From positions 1-35,456 of IMG/VR virus record IMGVR_UViG_3300044960_000577: a stretch of 35,456 nt of DNA; one strand, 5' to 3'. Positions 29,075 through 35,456 of the stretch are shown here, one piece after another. Below the pieces are notes generated by a model, which saw only the letters and a list, made by a program, of their open reading frames with translations, did no database searches and was not told the DNA's origin. Numbering within the stretch: the first letter of the stretch is position 1; every line of letters starts with the position of its first letter. This DNA is from a virus. The position numbers and the translations under genes were made by a program.

Positions 29075-30505
29075 TCAGATCACGCTCACCTGCACCGCGT
29101 CCGTGAGGCCCAGGCTGTGTACCAACTCAATACCCGCGTAGGCCGCCACATCCACCTGGTCATCATGCTCCGCGTTCGGGAACGCGGCCAACTCCTCCTC
29201 CCACTCTCCCAGCCACGGCGCGCCGCGCCGATGGTACACGGTGCCCAACTCGTAGCGCGCCGCCATGGTGCGGGCGCGCGCCACCTTGTCCCCCTCCGCG
29301 GGCAGGGGCTTGATGGGCAGGCCGGCCTTGGCTGCCCCTTGGATGATGTTTAACCCGAAGGCCGCACGCTCCACGCCCTGAAACGCCGGCTGCCAGCGCT
29401 GGTACTGCTGGCGCATGATCTGCTCATGGCTGGTGGTAGCCGCGTGGGTCCGAAACACGTCCAGCAGCAGCAGGTCCCCCTCCGGCGTCACCGCCCAGGT
29501 GGCCAGCGCGAACCAGTCTGACTGCTCGCTGGCCAGGGCGTTGGGATCGCAGGTCTGGAACCGCCAGCACTGGCTGGCCAGCACCCGCTTCACCGTGCCG
29601 TCCCGGGCGTGCAGCAGGTACAGCGTGTCCTCCCCGTGGGGTTCCTCCGTGAAGTACTGAAACCACTGCCGCTTGAACAGGTTACCCTCCGGCGGCGCCG
29701 GCCGCTGCTGGTACAGGGCGGCCCACCAGTAGGGGCCGATGCGTTGCCGGATGCGCTGCAGGCGCTCCGCCGGGTAGCGCTGCGGCCACAGCGCCTCCCC
29801 CGGCTCCCGGCGCCAGCCCGGCAACTCCTCCGGCTCCTCCGCCAGGGCCGGCAGGCGCACCACGGTCCACTCATGGTCGTCCTCTGCGGCCTCGGCCAGA
29901 ATCCGGCCGGCCAGGTCGTTCTGGTGCCACCGCGTCATCATCAGCACCATCACGCCGTCCGGCTCCAGGCGCGGCAGGGCCACGCTGCGGAACCAGTCAA
30001 TGGCGCGCTCCTGGTAGGTCTTGCTCTGCGCCTCCAACTGGTTCTTCACGGGGTCGTCGATGATGAACAGGTTGGCCCCGCGGCCGGTAATGGCACCCCC
30101 GATGCCAGCCGTGACCATGCCGCCGCCAGTGTTGGCCCACCGGCCGCCGGCGCGCCGCTGCACGTCCCAGGCGCTGGCGCTGCTGGTGAGCGGGTTCACA
30201 CGGATGCCCCACACGTCCGGGCCGAATTCATCCAGGGCGTCCCGGGCCTTGCGCCCCCACGTGGCCGCGTAGCCGGCCTCGTAACTGGCTAGGATGACGC
30301 GGTCCTCGGGGAACGTCCCCAGCCACCAGCCGGGGAAGTACTGGCTGATGAGCATGGACTTGCCCGAGCGGGGCGGCATGAAGACCATGAGGAACCGGAT
30401 GCGCCGGGCGGCCAGTTCAATCAGCGCGCGGTTCACCACCGCCAGGTGCGGCGCCACTGTCCACCGCCCCCGGCTGGCGTACATCGCCCACCCCGCCGGC
30501 GCCAT
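29075..30505 (-). CDS. terL: Terminase large subunit, 476 aa
   Basis: DNA packaging motor and nuclease. With the start at ATG 30505, Walker A is MPPRSGKS (43-50) and Walker B LFIIDD (146-151). The nuclease half has FQTCDPNALASEQSDWFAL and the last acidic motif HDDQVDV (447-453). Length and pattern match the psiM2/Terminase_6C-type group. The gene overlaps the small terminase gene by 89 bases; starts further upstream in frame would overlap still more and are less likely. It packs DNA through the portal protein encoded beyond the accessory island. Confidence 0.92.
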   Translation of the reverse strand: MAPAGWAMYASRGRWTVAPHLAVVNRALIELAARRIRFLMVFMPPRSGKSMLISQYFPGWWLGTFPEDRVILASYEAGYAATWGRKARDALDEFGPDVWGIRVNPLTSSASAWDVQRRAGGRWANTGGGMVTAGIGGAITGRGANLFIIDDPVKNQLEAQSKTYQERAIDWFRSVALPRLEPDGVMVLMMTRWHQNDLAGRILAEAAEDDHEWTVVRLPALAEEPEELPGWRREPGEALWPQRYPAERLQRIRQRIGPYWWAALYQQRPAPPEGNLFKRQWFQYFTEEPHGEDTLYLLHARDGTVKRVLASQCWRFQTCDPNALASEQSDWFALATWAVTPEGDLLLLDVFRTHAATTSHEQIMRQQYQRWQPAFQGVERAAFGLNIIQGAAKAGLPIKPLPAEGDKVARARTMAARYELGTVYHRRGAPWLGEWEEELAAFPNAEHDDQVDVAAYAGIELVHSLGLTDAVQVSVI

Positions 30506-31178
30506 CCGCGCCAGGTCCCGGCCCCGCAGCCCGGGTCCGGGCCAGGACGCCGAAGAGGTCAGCCACGATCCGGCTGGCGTCGGGGTCCTGAAGGATGAGC
30601 CGCGCGATGGCATCGGCATCGTGGTGCACCTTCCCAGTGACTTCTGCGTGCTCGGTCGGCAGCCCGCGGGCCAGGCGCTCAATGCGCACGGCCACGTCCG
30701 CCAAGCGCGCCAGATCGGTCGCGCTCATCTCCTCCGGGTGCAGGGCCGCCACCGGCACCTCCCTGGGCTGACCCTCGGGGGTCATCACCCGGTCCTTGCC
30801 GCCCCGCAGGCGCAGGATCACCTTCTGCAGCGCCAGGGCGGCGGCCGCCGCATGTCGGCGCAGCATCTCCTCCTGCTCCTTGCGCAGGGCCTGCTGGCGC
30901 AGCCGCTCCTGCTGGGCATCCCACTGCTCCGCCCGGAAGACCCACTGCCAGCGCACGGACAGCCGGCCGATGAACTGCCGGGAACGGCCCACACGCCGGG
31001 AAACCTCCTGCAAACTCCTCTCCAGCGGCCCCAGGTCCCGGTAGACGGCGAACATGGCATAGGCCCGGGCACCTTCACGGGGCTGCCGCTCCCACGGGTC
31101 CCGGTTAGTGGCCAGCTGGCGCACCCTGGGGTGGTACCCGGCCCAGGGGGCGCCCTCGATCTCCTCACGCCGGCTCAA
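30417..31178 (-). CDS. terS: Terminase small subunit, 253 aa
   Basis: TTG start at 31178 with AAGGAGG at a spacing of 9. It has an N-terminal HTH region (LERSLQEVSRRVGRSRQFIG, then RWQWVFRAEQWDAQ), a helical central part (RLRQQALRKEQEEMLRRHAA and SATDLARLADVAVRIERLAR) and a Gly/Pro/Ala-rich disordered C-terminus in the overlap with the large subunit gene. This layout fits a DNA-recognising small terminase that starts packaging. No other candidate lies upstream of the large subunit. Confidence 0.8.
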   Translation of the reverse strand: MSRREEIEGAPWAGYHPRVRQLATNRDPWERQPREGARAYAMFAVYRDLGPLERSLQEVSRRVGRSRQFIGRLSVRWQWVFRAEQWDAQQERLRQQALRKEQEEMLRRHAAAAALALQKVILRLRGGKDRVMTPEGQPREVPVAALHPEEMSATDLARLADVAVRIERLARGLPTEHAEVTGKVHHDADAIARLILQDPDASRIVADLFGVLARTRAAGPGPGADGAGGVGDVRQPGAVDSGAAPGGGEPRAD

Positions 31179-31284
31179 TGAGCGCGGCCTCCTTGCGCTG
31201 GCTCATCACCTTGGCCAGCCGCGTGACCACGGCCGCGGCCGCGACGACGGCCAGAAGACCCAGGATGAGTAGTATCGGCACCAT
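31165..31284 (-). CDS. Mini membrane protein, 39 aa
   Basis: ATG 31284 has a moderate GGGAG site 11 bases upstream. The reading is MVPILLILGLLAVVAAAAVV, then TRLAKVMSQRKEAALIEPA: one membrane span at the N-terminus and a basic tail. The end overlaps the small terminase start by 14 bases. Unknown function. Confidence 0.45.
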   Translation of the reverse strand: MVPILLILGLLAVVAAAAVVTRLAKVMSQRKEAALIEPA

Positions 31285-31303
31285 GCGAGGTTGCGCTCCC
31301 GCC

Positions 31304-31504
31304 TCAGTCGGAACGCTTCGCGCCCGTCGCGGCGTCGTACAGCCGACGCACGCCAGCCGCCCAGCGGGCCTCGAAGAGCGCCGCCGCCAGCGTGACCGTG
31401 GCCTCCCGGCTCGGCGTGATGCCCCAGTGCTCCCGCATGATGCCCTCCGCGTCATCTAGGCACTCGTGCATTAGGTCCTCAGTCATCTCGCGCACCACGG
31501 CCAT
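31304..31504 (-). CDS. Small hypothetical protein, 66 aa
   Basis: ATG 31504 has AGGAGG at a spacing of 8. Helical and acidic at the start (MAVVREMTEDLMHECLDDAE), with LAAALFEARWAAGVRRLYDA at the end. It overlaps the preceding gene by 26 bases. No known domain is seen. Its place just ahead of the packaging genes suggests a late-region or regulatory accessory role, but this is not supported by any motif. Confidence 0.5.
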   Translation of the reverse strand: MAVVREMTEDLMHECLDDAEGIMREHWGITPSREATVTLAAALFEARWAAGVRRLYDAATGAKRSD

Positions 31505-31799
31505 GCCATGCTCCTCCTCCCTTGCCGGGGGTCACCGCCAGCGGCTCAAACCGCAACTGCGTCCGGTCCCGCACGGGCCGCGCTCTGCCCAGCCGCGTGA
31601 ACGCCTCCACGATGAACCGCCACCCCTCATCCGTCACCACATCGCTCAGACGCAGGGACGCCCGGTGCGTCTCGCACACGCGGAGGTTGAAGCGCATCAC
31701 CGCCGGTGGGCCGTCATATGGCGGCGCCGGCCACAGATCCAGCGCCACGCTCCACGCCGCAGGGCACGCGCACCCGAGCCGGTCACACGTCATCGGCAC
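31479..31799 (-). CDS. Small zinc-knuckle-type hypothetical protein, 106 aa
   Basis: GTG 31799 has GGGAG at a spacing of 7. Cys/His residues are arranged as CDRLGCAC near the N-terminus and RVCETH about 35 residues later, compatible with one zinc site. The rest reads LSDVVTDEGWRFIVEAFTRL and a basic C-terminus. Similar small proteins that begin with a Cys-rich knuckle and contain a CETH motif are common in actinobacterial and high-GC phages. Function unknown. Confidence 0.5.
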   Translation of the reverse strand: MPMTCDRLGCACPAAWSVALDLWPAPPYDGPPAVMRFNLRVCETHRASLRLSDVVTDEGWRFIVEAFTRLGRARPVRDRTQLRFEPLAVTPGKGGGAWHGRGARDD

Positions 31800-31884
31800 G
31801 GATTGGCTCCCGGTTCAGCACCGGCGGGATGTACCAGTACTTCCATACCGCACCGCCTGCTCCGTCACGGTCATGCCCCGTTCG

Positions 31885-32127
31885 CTACCCCGCCACCTCA
31901 CTGGTGCTCAGCTCTACCCACAGTTCGGCCGGCTCCAAGTCCTCAAGCACCTCCTCCCAACTCAGGGCCGTCAAGCCAAGCATGGCCTCCGCCGGCGCCA
32001 TCGCGTCCCGCAGGTCCGCCTCCGGGCACTCCACCGCTTGAAACACGATTGTGCGGTCGTACCGCATCTCGGCCTTGTGCCACACCCACTTCACCCGCGC
32101 TGCAGTAATGCGCCCCACCACGTGCAT
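31885..32127 (-). CDS. Small hypothetical acidic protein, 80 aa
   Basis: ATG 32127 has AGGGGTGA upstream at a spacing of about 7. The reading includes GRITAARVKWVWHKAEMRYD, the acidic AVECPEADLRDAMAPAEAML and the end EEVLEDLEPAELWVELSTSE. No motif is recognised. A short gap of about 85 bases separates it from the next gene and shows nothing notable. Confidence 0.45.
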   Translation of the reverse strand: MHVVGRITAARVKWVWHKAEMRYDRTIVFQAVECPEADLRDAMAPAEAMLGLTALSWEEVLEDLEPAELWVELSTSEVAG

Positions 32128-32196
32128 CACACCTTCACCCCTGCCCTCGCCGACTCCGGGCGCTTCGACTCCGGGCTACTGCGCCTCCCCCACTGA

Positions 32197-32562
32197 TCAT
32201 TCGTGGCCGCACACCAGCACGTCGAGATAGCCCGCAATCGCTTCCAGTGCCCACGCCTGCTTGTGGGCCATGCTGCCTCCGTACCGACGTGCGGTCTCCA
32301 GGGCCATCCGCGCGTAGTGAGCCGCCGCTTCCGCCTCGGCTTGACTGTACGGCGTGAGGGTGACCTGTGGTCGATTCGCGCTGTCGAACGTCACCCGTTG
32401 CGTGCAGCGCAGGGCCGGCAGACGCCGCGCCTCTCCCCAAGGTGTGCCCACCTTCTCCTGTGCCATCTGTGCGCCTGCTGGCCGCTGCGCGCGCTCCAGG
32501 TACCCGCCCACGTGCAGCCCAGCGATCATGCCGATGACCAGCCCGAGCACCAACGCCTTCAC
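32197..32562 (-). CDS. Hypothetical membrane-anchored protein, 121 aa
   Basis: GTG start in a GTGA overlap with the upstream gene. Residues 3-22 are hydrophobic (KALVLGLVIGMIAGLHVGGY), an anchor or signal. The rest is soluble and helical (YSQAEAEAAAHYARMALETA and SMAHKQAWALEAIAGYLDVL), with cysteines in LRCTQRV and near the C-terminus (VCGHE). Function unknown. Confidence 0.5.
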   Translation of the reverse strand: MKALVLGLVIGMIAGLHVGGYLERAQRPAGAQMAQEKVGTPWGEARRLPALRCTQRVTFDSANRPQVTLTPYSQAEAEAAAHYARMALETARRYGGSMAHKQAWALEAIAGYLDVLVCGHE

Positions 32563-32912
32563 GTGGGTGCCCCGCTTTCAGCAGACGGCCCAGTGATACG
32601 CCACCGAACATGCTGACAGCGCAGGACTAACTCCGCAGCCGCTGCCTTGGCGTCCGCGCCCTCATCCCACAGCCGACGGATAGCCCGTTCAGTCTCGGCA
32701 ATCGTCGGAGCATAGATCTGTACCGTGTCCCCATAGAGCGGCCAGCACGAACACCCGCGGACATGCACGACCAGGTATCCGCGGCCTGCCACACGGAACA
32801 CGGCCATCGCGTCCAACTCCCAGGACGGGGAGATGTCGAGGAATGCCACAAGGCCAGTAATTGGGCGTTCAGGTGGCCGTTGATCAAACCATGGGGAGAC
32901 GTGCTCAGTCAT
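32559..32912 (-). CDS. Hypothetical protein, 117 aa
   Basis: The chosen start is ATG 32912, 18 bases after the stop of the preceding gene; the ribosome site is weak. The reading has WFDQRPPERPITGLVAFLDI, AMAVFRVAGRGYLVVHVRGC and the C-terminal VLRCQHVRWRITGPSAESG. An alpha-beta domain of unknown family with a Cys-x-Cys pair in the middle (RGCSCWPLYG). Confidence 0.45.
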   Translation of the reverse strand: MTEHVSPWFDQRPPERPITGLVAFLDISPSWELDAMAVFRVAGRGYLVVHVRGCSCWPLYGDTVQIYAPTIAETERAIRRLWDEGADAKAAAAELVLRCQHVRWRITGPSAESGAPT

Positions 32913-32929
32913 GGCGTCTCGGGACGCCC

Positions 32930-33124
32930 TCACGCCTGTCGGCGCCATCGCTCGCACGTGCGGAATCTCGGGTCGCCGTGCTCCGCAATGCGCCGGCCGC
33001 ATACTGCGCACGGAATCGGCTCGAAGAACTGCACCATGCCGTCCCTCGTGTTGACCACTGACAGGCGATAGCCGCGTGGTACGCGAGCGGAGCGTCTCAA
33101 CCGTCCCCTCCGTTGCTGAGTCAT
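32930..33124 (-). CDS. Small zinc-finger-like protein, 64 aa
   Basis: ATG 33124 shares one base with the preceding stop (TGATG) and has AGGGGGG upstream. It has a basic N-terminus (TQQRRGRLRRSARVPRGYRL) and a C-terminal knuckle, CAVCGRRIAEHGDPRFRTC, with three Cys and a His. Size and charge suggest nucleic-acid binding, perhaps an early regulator. No family is named. Confidence 0.5.
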   Translation of the reverse strand: MTQQRRGRLRRSARVPRGYRLSVVNTRDGMVQFFEPIPCAVCGRRIAEHGDPRFRTCERWRRQA

Positions 33125-33270
33125 CACCCGTCCCCCCTGAAGTCAGGACACCGACATACCCTACACGGCGCCGCCCGGTAGTCTCGCATGGGGTCAGGGT
33201 CGTGCACGGAGTTCGCGTGCCCGCAGTCCGCGCACGCGGCCTCAGGCGCCAGGTCTGGCGTCCCGCTCAC
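33124..33270 (-). CDS. Small zinc-ribbon protein, 48 aa
   Basis: GTG 33270 overlaps the stop of the loader-like gene (GTGA). Nearly the whole protein is a four-Cys ribbon: ACADCGHANSVH and, about 20 residues on, APCRVCRCPDF (CxxC pairs plus one extra Cys). Such mini ribbons are frequent next to phage replication genes. Function unknown. Confidence 0.5.
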   Translation of the reverse strand: MSGTPDLAPEAACADCGHANSVHDPDPMRDYRAAPCRVCRCPDFRGDG

Positions 33271-33920
33271 GGCTTCCCCGCGCCGCTTGCCAGCGCGGAC
33301 CGCGGCTGTGGGGCCGGGAGGCCGGGGATCTCCGCCGGCGGCGTGAACACGGCCTGCACGGTGGGCGGCTCCGGGAACCGCTCCGTCCCGTCTTCCGCGT
33401 ACAGGACGTGCGCGGGCCACGTGCGGTAGCGCGCGTTCCACGCCTCCGCAGCCGCGACGGGCAGCATCGGTGCGGCGTCCCCGGGGCTGATGCCGCGCCG
33501 GCGGTGCGCCCGGTACAGCCGCTTCGCGTCGCCGCGACGATACCGCCACTCGCCGGCGGTCATCATGGCCACCACGGCATCCGGGCCGCCGAGGTCCCGG
33601 ACGACGGCGTTCAGGGCCGGCCCCAGGTCCACGGCCACGTCATCGCGGATGTGCCGCTCCAGGTGGCTGATGGCCAGTTCGGCCTCGTCCTCCAGCGCGA
33701 CATCCGGGTCTGCGTGGCCACCCCGGGCCGCCCGGATGATGTCCGCAGGCTTCGGCGGGTACGAGGACGTCCGGCACAGCCGGATCACGGCCCGCCGCGC
33801 CTCATCGTCGGCCAGATCGCCCAGCAGCAGGAACCACGCCCGCTTGCGCTCGGGGCTGAACTCCAGCCCATAGGCCGCCTCGATCATCGCGATTACCGCG
33901 CCACAGCACTCGTCCGTCAT
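33267..33920 (-). CDS. Helicase-loader-like replication protein, 217 aa
   Basis: The N-terminal 65 residues follow the pattern of G39P-type helicase loaders: IAMIEAAYGLEFSPERKRAW, FLLLGDLADDEARRAVIRLC, then SSYPPKPADIIRAA (the YPPxxADI turn). The rest is helical, with a Pro-rich C-terminus. It lies directly after the initiator-like gene, as in SPP1-type replication modules. ATG 33920 has a short GAGGTG site. Exact family not proven. Confidence 0.6.
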   Translation of the reverse strand: MTDECCGAVIAMIEAAYGLEFSPERKRAWFLLLGDLADDEARRAVIRLCRTSSYPPKPADIIRAARGGHADPDVALEDEAELAISHLERHIRDDVAVDLGPALNAVVRDLGGPDAVVAMMTAGEWRYRRGDAKRLYRAHRRRGISPGDAAPMLPVAAAEAWNARYRTWPAHVLYAEDGTERFPEPPTVQAVFTPPAEIPGLPAPQPRSALASGAGKP

Positions 33921-33935
33921 CGCGCACCTCGCTGC

Positions 33936-34916
33936 TTAGGGCATGACCACGCCTGCAGGGCCGCCTGGCGGGCCTCGCCCCTGACCGCCATCGGCGGGCA
34001 GTGGAGGCAGCCGGCCCTCGGCGCGCATCCGCCGCAGGTCCTCCGCGTGGCGCCGTGCGCGCTCCTCCAGGGTCTCCTCGGCCGCAGGTGCCTGCCGTCC
34101 CCGCCGGCTGCCGCCGCGGTCCTGCTGGCGGGACATCCAGTTCGTCAGGAACCGCCGCCAGTTTCGCTTGCGACGCTCGGGGTTTGCGACCACCCACGCG
34201 TGGGCTCGCTTGAGTTCCGCCGCCACGTCCACCGCCGGATACGCTGCCGTCCACAGGGTCAGCAGGTCATCCACGACGGCGAAACCGTGTCGTTCGTCCC
34301 AGGTGACCGGCTTGTGAGAAGCCGGTGGCGGCGCAGAGCGATTCGGCGAATCGCTCGGCGCAAACGTAGTACTATCCTGCTCCTGCTCCTGGTCCTGTTC
34401 CTGCTCCTGTTCCTGCTCCTGTTCCTGAATTGGCATAGGTTTGGCCATAGGTTCCATATACGTATGGCCATACGTATGCCCATACGTATCCTGTAGGTAT
34501 CGCAAACGTTCGCGTAGCGTATCGGCTAGGTCATCCGGTAGGTATCGGGTCTGGCGCGCGAACTCCCCCAGGAGCGGGGTCTGAGGCACGTCATGCACGT
34601 CTTCCAGGCACCCAATGAGCACCTTTCGGTTCTCCGGCCGGTGGTACTTCCACCACGTCGGCAGGTAGAGAACGCGGGCGCGCGCATCCCACCTCCACTC
34701 TAGGGCTTGGAGCACTCGCTGAAACGCCCGCTTGAATGCGGTGGGCGTGATATTCAGGTCTTCAGCGGCCTGGGCGGGTGAGAACGCGAAGATGCCAATC
34801 CTGTTTGACTGCGCCGTGATCAGGTAGAGGGCGACCAGTTTCTCCACCGGGCTGAGCTGTGCAAACCGCTCATCTCGCCAGACGCGCGGGTCGATCTTGC
34901 GGTATCGCTGCGCCAC
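33936..34916 (-). CDS. Replication initiator-like protein, 326 aa
   Basis: GTG 34916 follows GGAGGTTA. The N-terminal 110 residues are a winged-helix type domain: RKIDPRVWRDERFAQLSPVE, LVALYLITAQSNRIGIFAFS, AAEDLNITPTAFKRAFQRVL and VLYLPTWWKYHRPENRKVL, typical of phage replisome organisers. Residues 145-153 read YGHTYGHTY, coded by the iterons. Residues 164-181 are a Glu-Gln run. A C-terminal helical domain (DDLLTLWTAAYPAVDVAAEL, then RRKRNWRRFLTNWMSRQQ) resembles the DnaD/loader-binding end. It probably binds its own origin and recruits loader and helicase. Confidence 0.72.
   Translation of the reverse strand: MAQRYRKIDPRVWRDERFAQLSPVEKLVALYLITAQSNRIGIFAFSPAQAAEDLNITPTAFKRAFQRVLQALEWRWDARARVLYLPTWWKYHRPENRKVLIGCLEDVHDVPQTPLLGEFARQTRYLPDDLADTLRERLRYLQDTYGHTYGHTYMEPMAKPMPIQEQEQEQEQEQDQEQEQDSTTFAPSDSPNRSAPPPASHKPVTWDERHGFAVVDDLLTLWTAAYPAVDVAAELKRAHAWVVANPERRKRNWRRFLTNWMSRQQDRGGSRRGRQAPAAEETLEERARRHAEDLRRMRAEGRLPPLPADGGQGRGPPGGPAGVVMP
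34374..34427 (-). repeat. Hexamer repeat coding for a Glu-Gln run
   Basis: About nine copies of CAGGA(A/G/C) in the replication gene, giving alternating Gln-Glu with one Asp. The plus strand shows TCCTGCTCCTG/TTCCTG words. Slippage-prone; the protein linker length may vary between relatives. Confidence 0.8.
34458..34489. repeat. Three ATACGTAT iterons at 12-bp spacing, putative replication origin
   Basis: ATACGTAT occurs at 34458-34465, 34470-34477 and 34482-34489, each palindromic and exactly 12 bp apart, so all on about the same helix face. It lies inside the initiator-like gene, as lambda ori lies in gene O. Nearby AT-richer sequence and the EQ hexamer run follow on the minus strand. Confidence 0.6.
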
Positions 34917-35319
34917 GGACGGTAACCTCCACGGTCTCCTCAGCGTGATCAGGTACAGTCACAGCCGTCACACGAGCATCAATGATGGCGCGGTCGTCGC
35001 TCCACAGCACCGCGTGAAGGGCGTCTGCAATGCCCTTCAGCACATTGTCCACGTCCGGTCGGCGCCGCCCCCGTAGCCGGATCACGACCTGCAGGCTGTA
35101 GGTGGTCCCCTCGCGCGGCCAGGGCCGCCCCGCCGCCCCTTCCCACTGCTGCCTGGCCTGCAGGGCGTAGATGGCCACCGTGCGGGCGTACTCCCGCGTG
35201 CGCTCGGGCGTGTACCACACGCGCCGCCGCCCGCCCCGCACCCAGCCCATCCGCGCCCGGGCCTTGGGCACCGGTCGTCCGGGCACGAGGAACCGGAGGG
35301 GTGGTATGGGCTCAGACAT
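34870..35319 (-). CDS. rusA: RusA-like Holliday junction resolvase, 149 aa
   Basis: RusA family endonuclease. The N-terminal part has PGRPVPKARARMGW, then YTPERTREYARTVAIYALQA. The metal site pattern is RRRPDVDNVLKGIADALHAV followed by LWSDDRAI, including the conserved Asp residues and Lys. The C-terminal beta strand is ETVEVTVRGA. It would resolve branched DNA before packaging. ATG 35319 lies in the end of the zinc-ribbon gene (8-base overlap). The C-terminus overlaps the initiator gene by 47 bases. Confidence 0.88.
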   Translation of the reverse strand: MSEPIPPLRFLVPGRPVPKARARMGWVRGGRRRVWYTPERTREYARTVAIYALQARQQWEGAAGRPWPREGTTYSLQVVIRLRGRRRPDVDNVLKGIADALHAVLWSDDRAIIDARVTAVTVPDHAEETVEVTVRGAAIPQDRPARLAR

Positions 35320-35456
35320 CCTCCACCAGCCTCACGGGGGCGTGGCAGCCCGCCTGTGGGCAGAGGAAACCGTCGAGAGATCGGATGGCCTGCACCTCCA
35401 GTCCGCGCCATCCGCAGGCGTCACAGTACAGGCTCCGGTAGCGCACCTGCGGGAGC
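35312..35456 (-). CDS. Partial zinc-ribbon protein (C-terminal 47 residues)
   Basis: Open from the window edge to TGA 35314-35312. It contains SLYCDACGWRGLEVQ and, 20 residues on, FLCPQAGCH, a four-Cys ribbon. The start is outside the window. Its end overlaps the RusA start, so they are in one operon. Likely a small zinc-binding early protein; function unknown. Confidence 0.6.
   Translation of the reverse strand, partial: LPQVRYRSLYCDACGWRGLEVQAIRSLDGFLCPQAGCHAPVRLVEDV

Overview
The window is a contiguous block of a tailed-phage genome (prophage or free phage) with long non-contractile tail (siphovirus) gene content. Almost every gene is on the minus strand, so the biological order runs from high to low coordinates. 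The DNA is GC-rich. Strong AAGGAGG-type ribosome sites, many GTG and TTG starts, and a PBSX/XkdF-like head module suggest a high-GC Bacillota-type host. That host assignment is inference; nothing in the window fixes the taxon. No integrase, attachment site, tRNA, rRNA or CRISPR array is visible, and both ends cut through genes.

Region 35456-31300 (early/replication side): a zinc-ribbon fragment, a RusA-like Holliday junction resolvase, a replication initiator-like protein whose gene carries three 12-bp ATACGTAT iterons and a Glu-Gln hexamer repeat, a helicase-loader-like protein, and a run of very small proteins, several with Cys/His zinc-knuckle patterns. Region 31284-29075: a mini membrane protein, small terminase and large terminase. 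Region 28763-25745 is an accessory island between terminase and portal. It holds a DprA-like gene overlapping a HAD-phosphoribosyltransferase fusion gene (a ShosTA-like toxin-antitoxin/defence pair) and the only plus-strand gene, a small lipoprotein.

Region 25621-16960 (head and neck): portal-MuF fusion, two small virion-type proteins, an XkdF-like prohead protease that looks split over two overlapping ORFs, a scaffold gene with a probable nested in-frame start, the major capsid protein, and connector, stopper and tail-completion proteins interspersed with 36- and 42-residue membrane proteins. Region 16810-12001 (tail): tube protein, a tail assembly chaperone with a perfect CCCTTTC -1 slippery site, and a 1180-residue tape measure.

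Region 11983-1 (fibres and tail tip): fibre-type proteins, a GH26-like glycoside hydrolase, a 496-residue protein made almost wholly of 20-residue repeats, a BppU-like protein, and then a gene-transfer-agent-like tail-tip set (DUF2460, DUF2163, NlpC/P60, hub protein). A family-2 glycosyltransferase is inserted into that set, and the hub protein is encoded as two overlapping genes.

The most unusual signal is a repeated non-coding element: a 46-nt hairpin plus conserved 5' flank, placed just upstream of the major capsid and tail-tube genes, with a diverged copy upstream of the tail-hub gene. The hairpin pairing is kept although the inner sequence changes. It looks like a structured leader or processing element serving selected structural genes inside one long operon.
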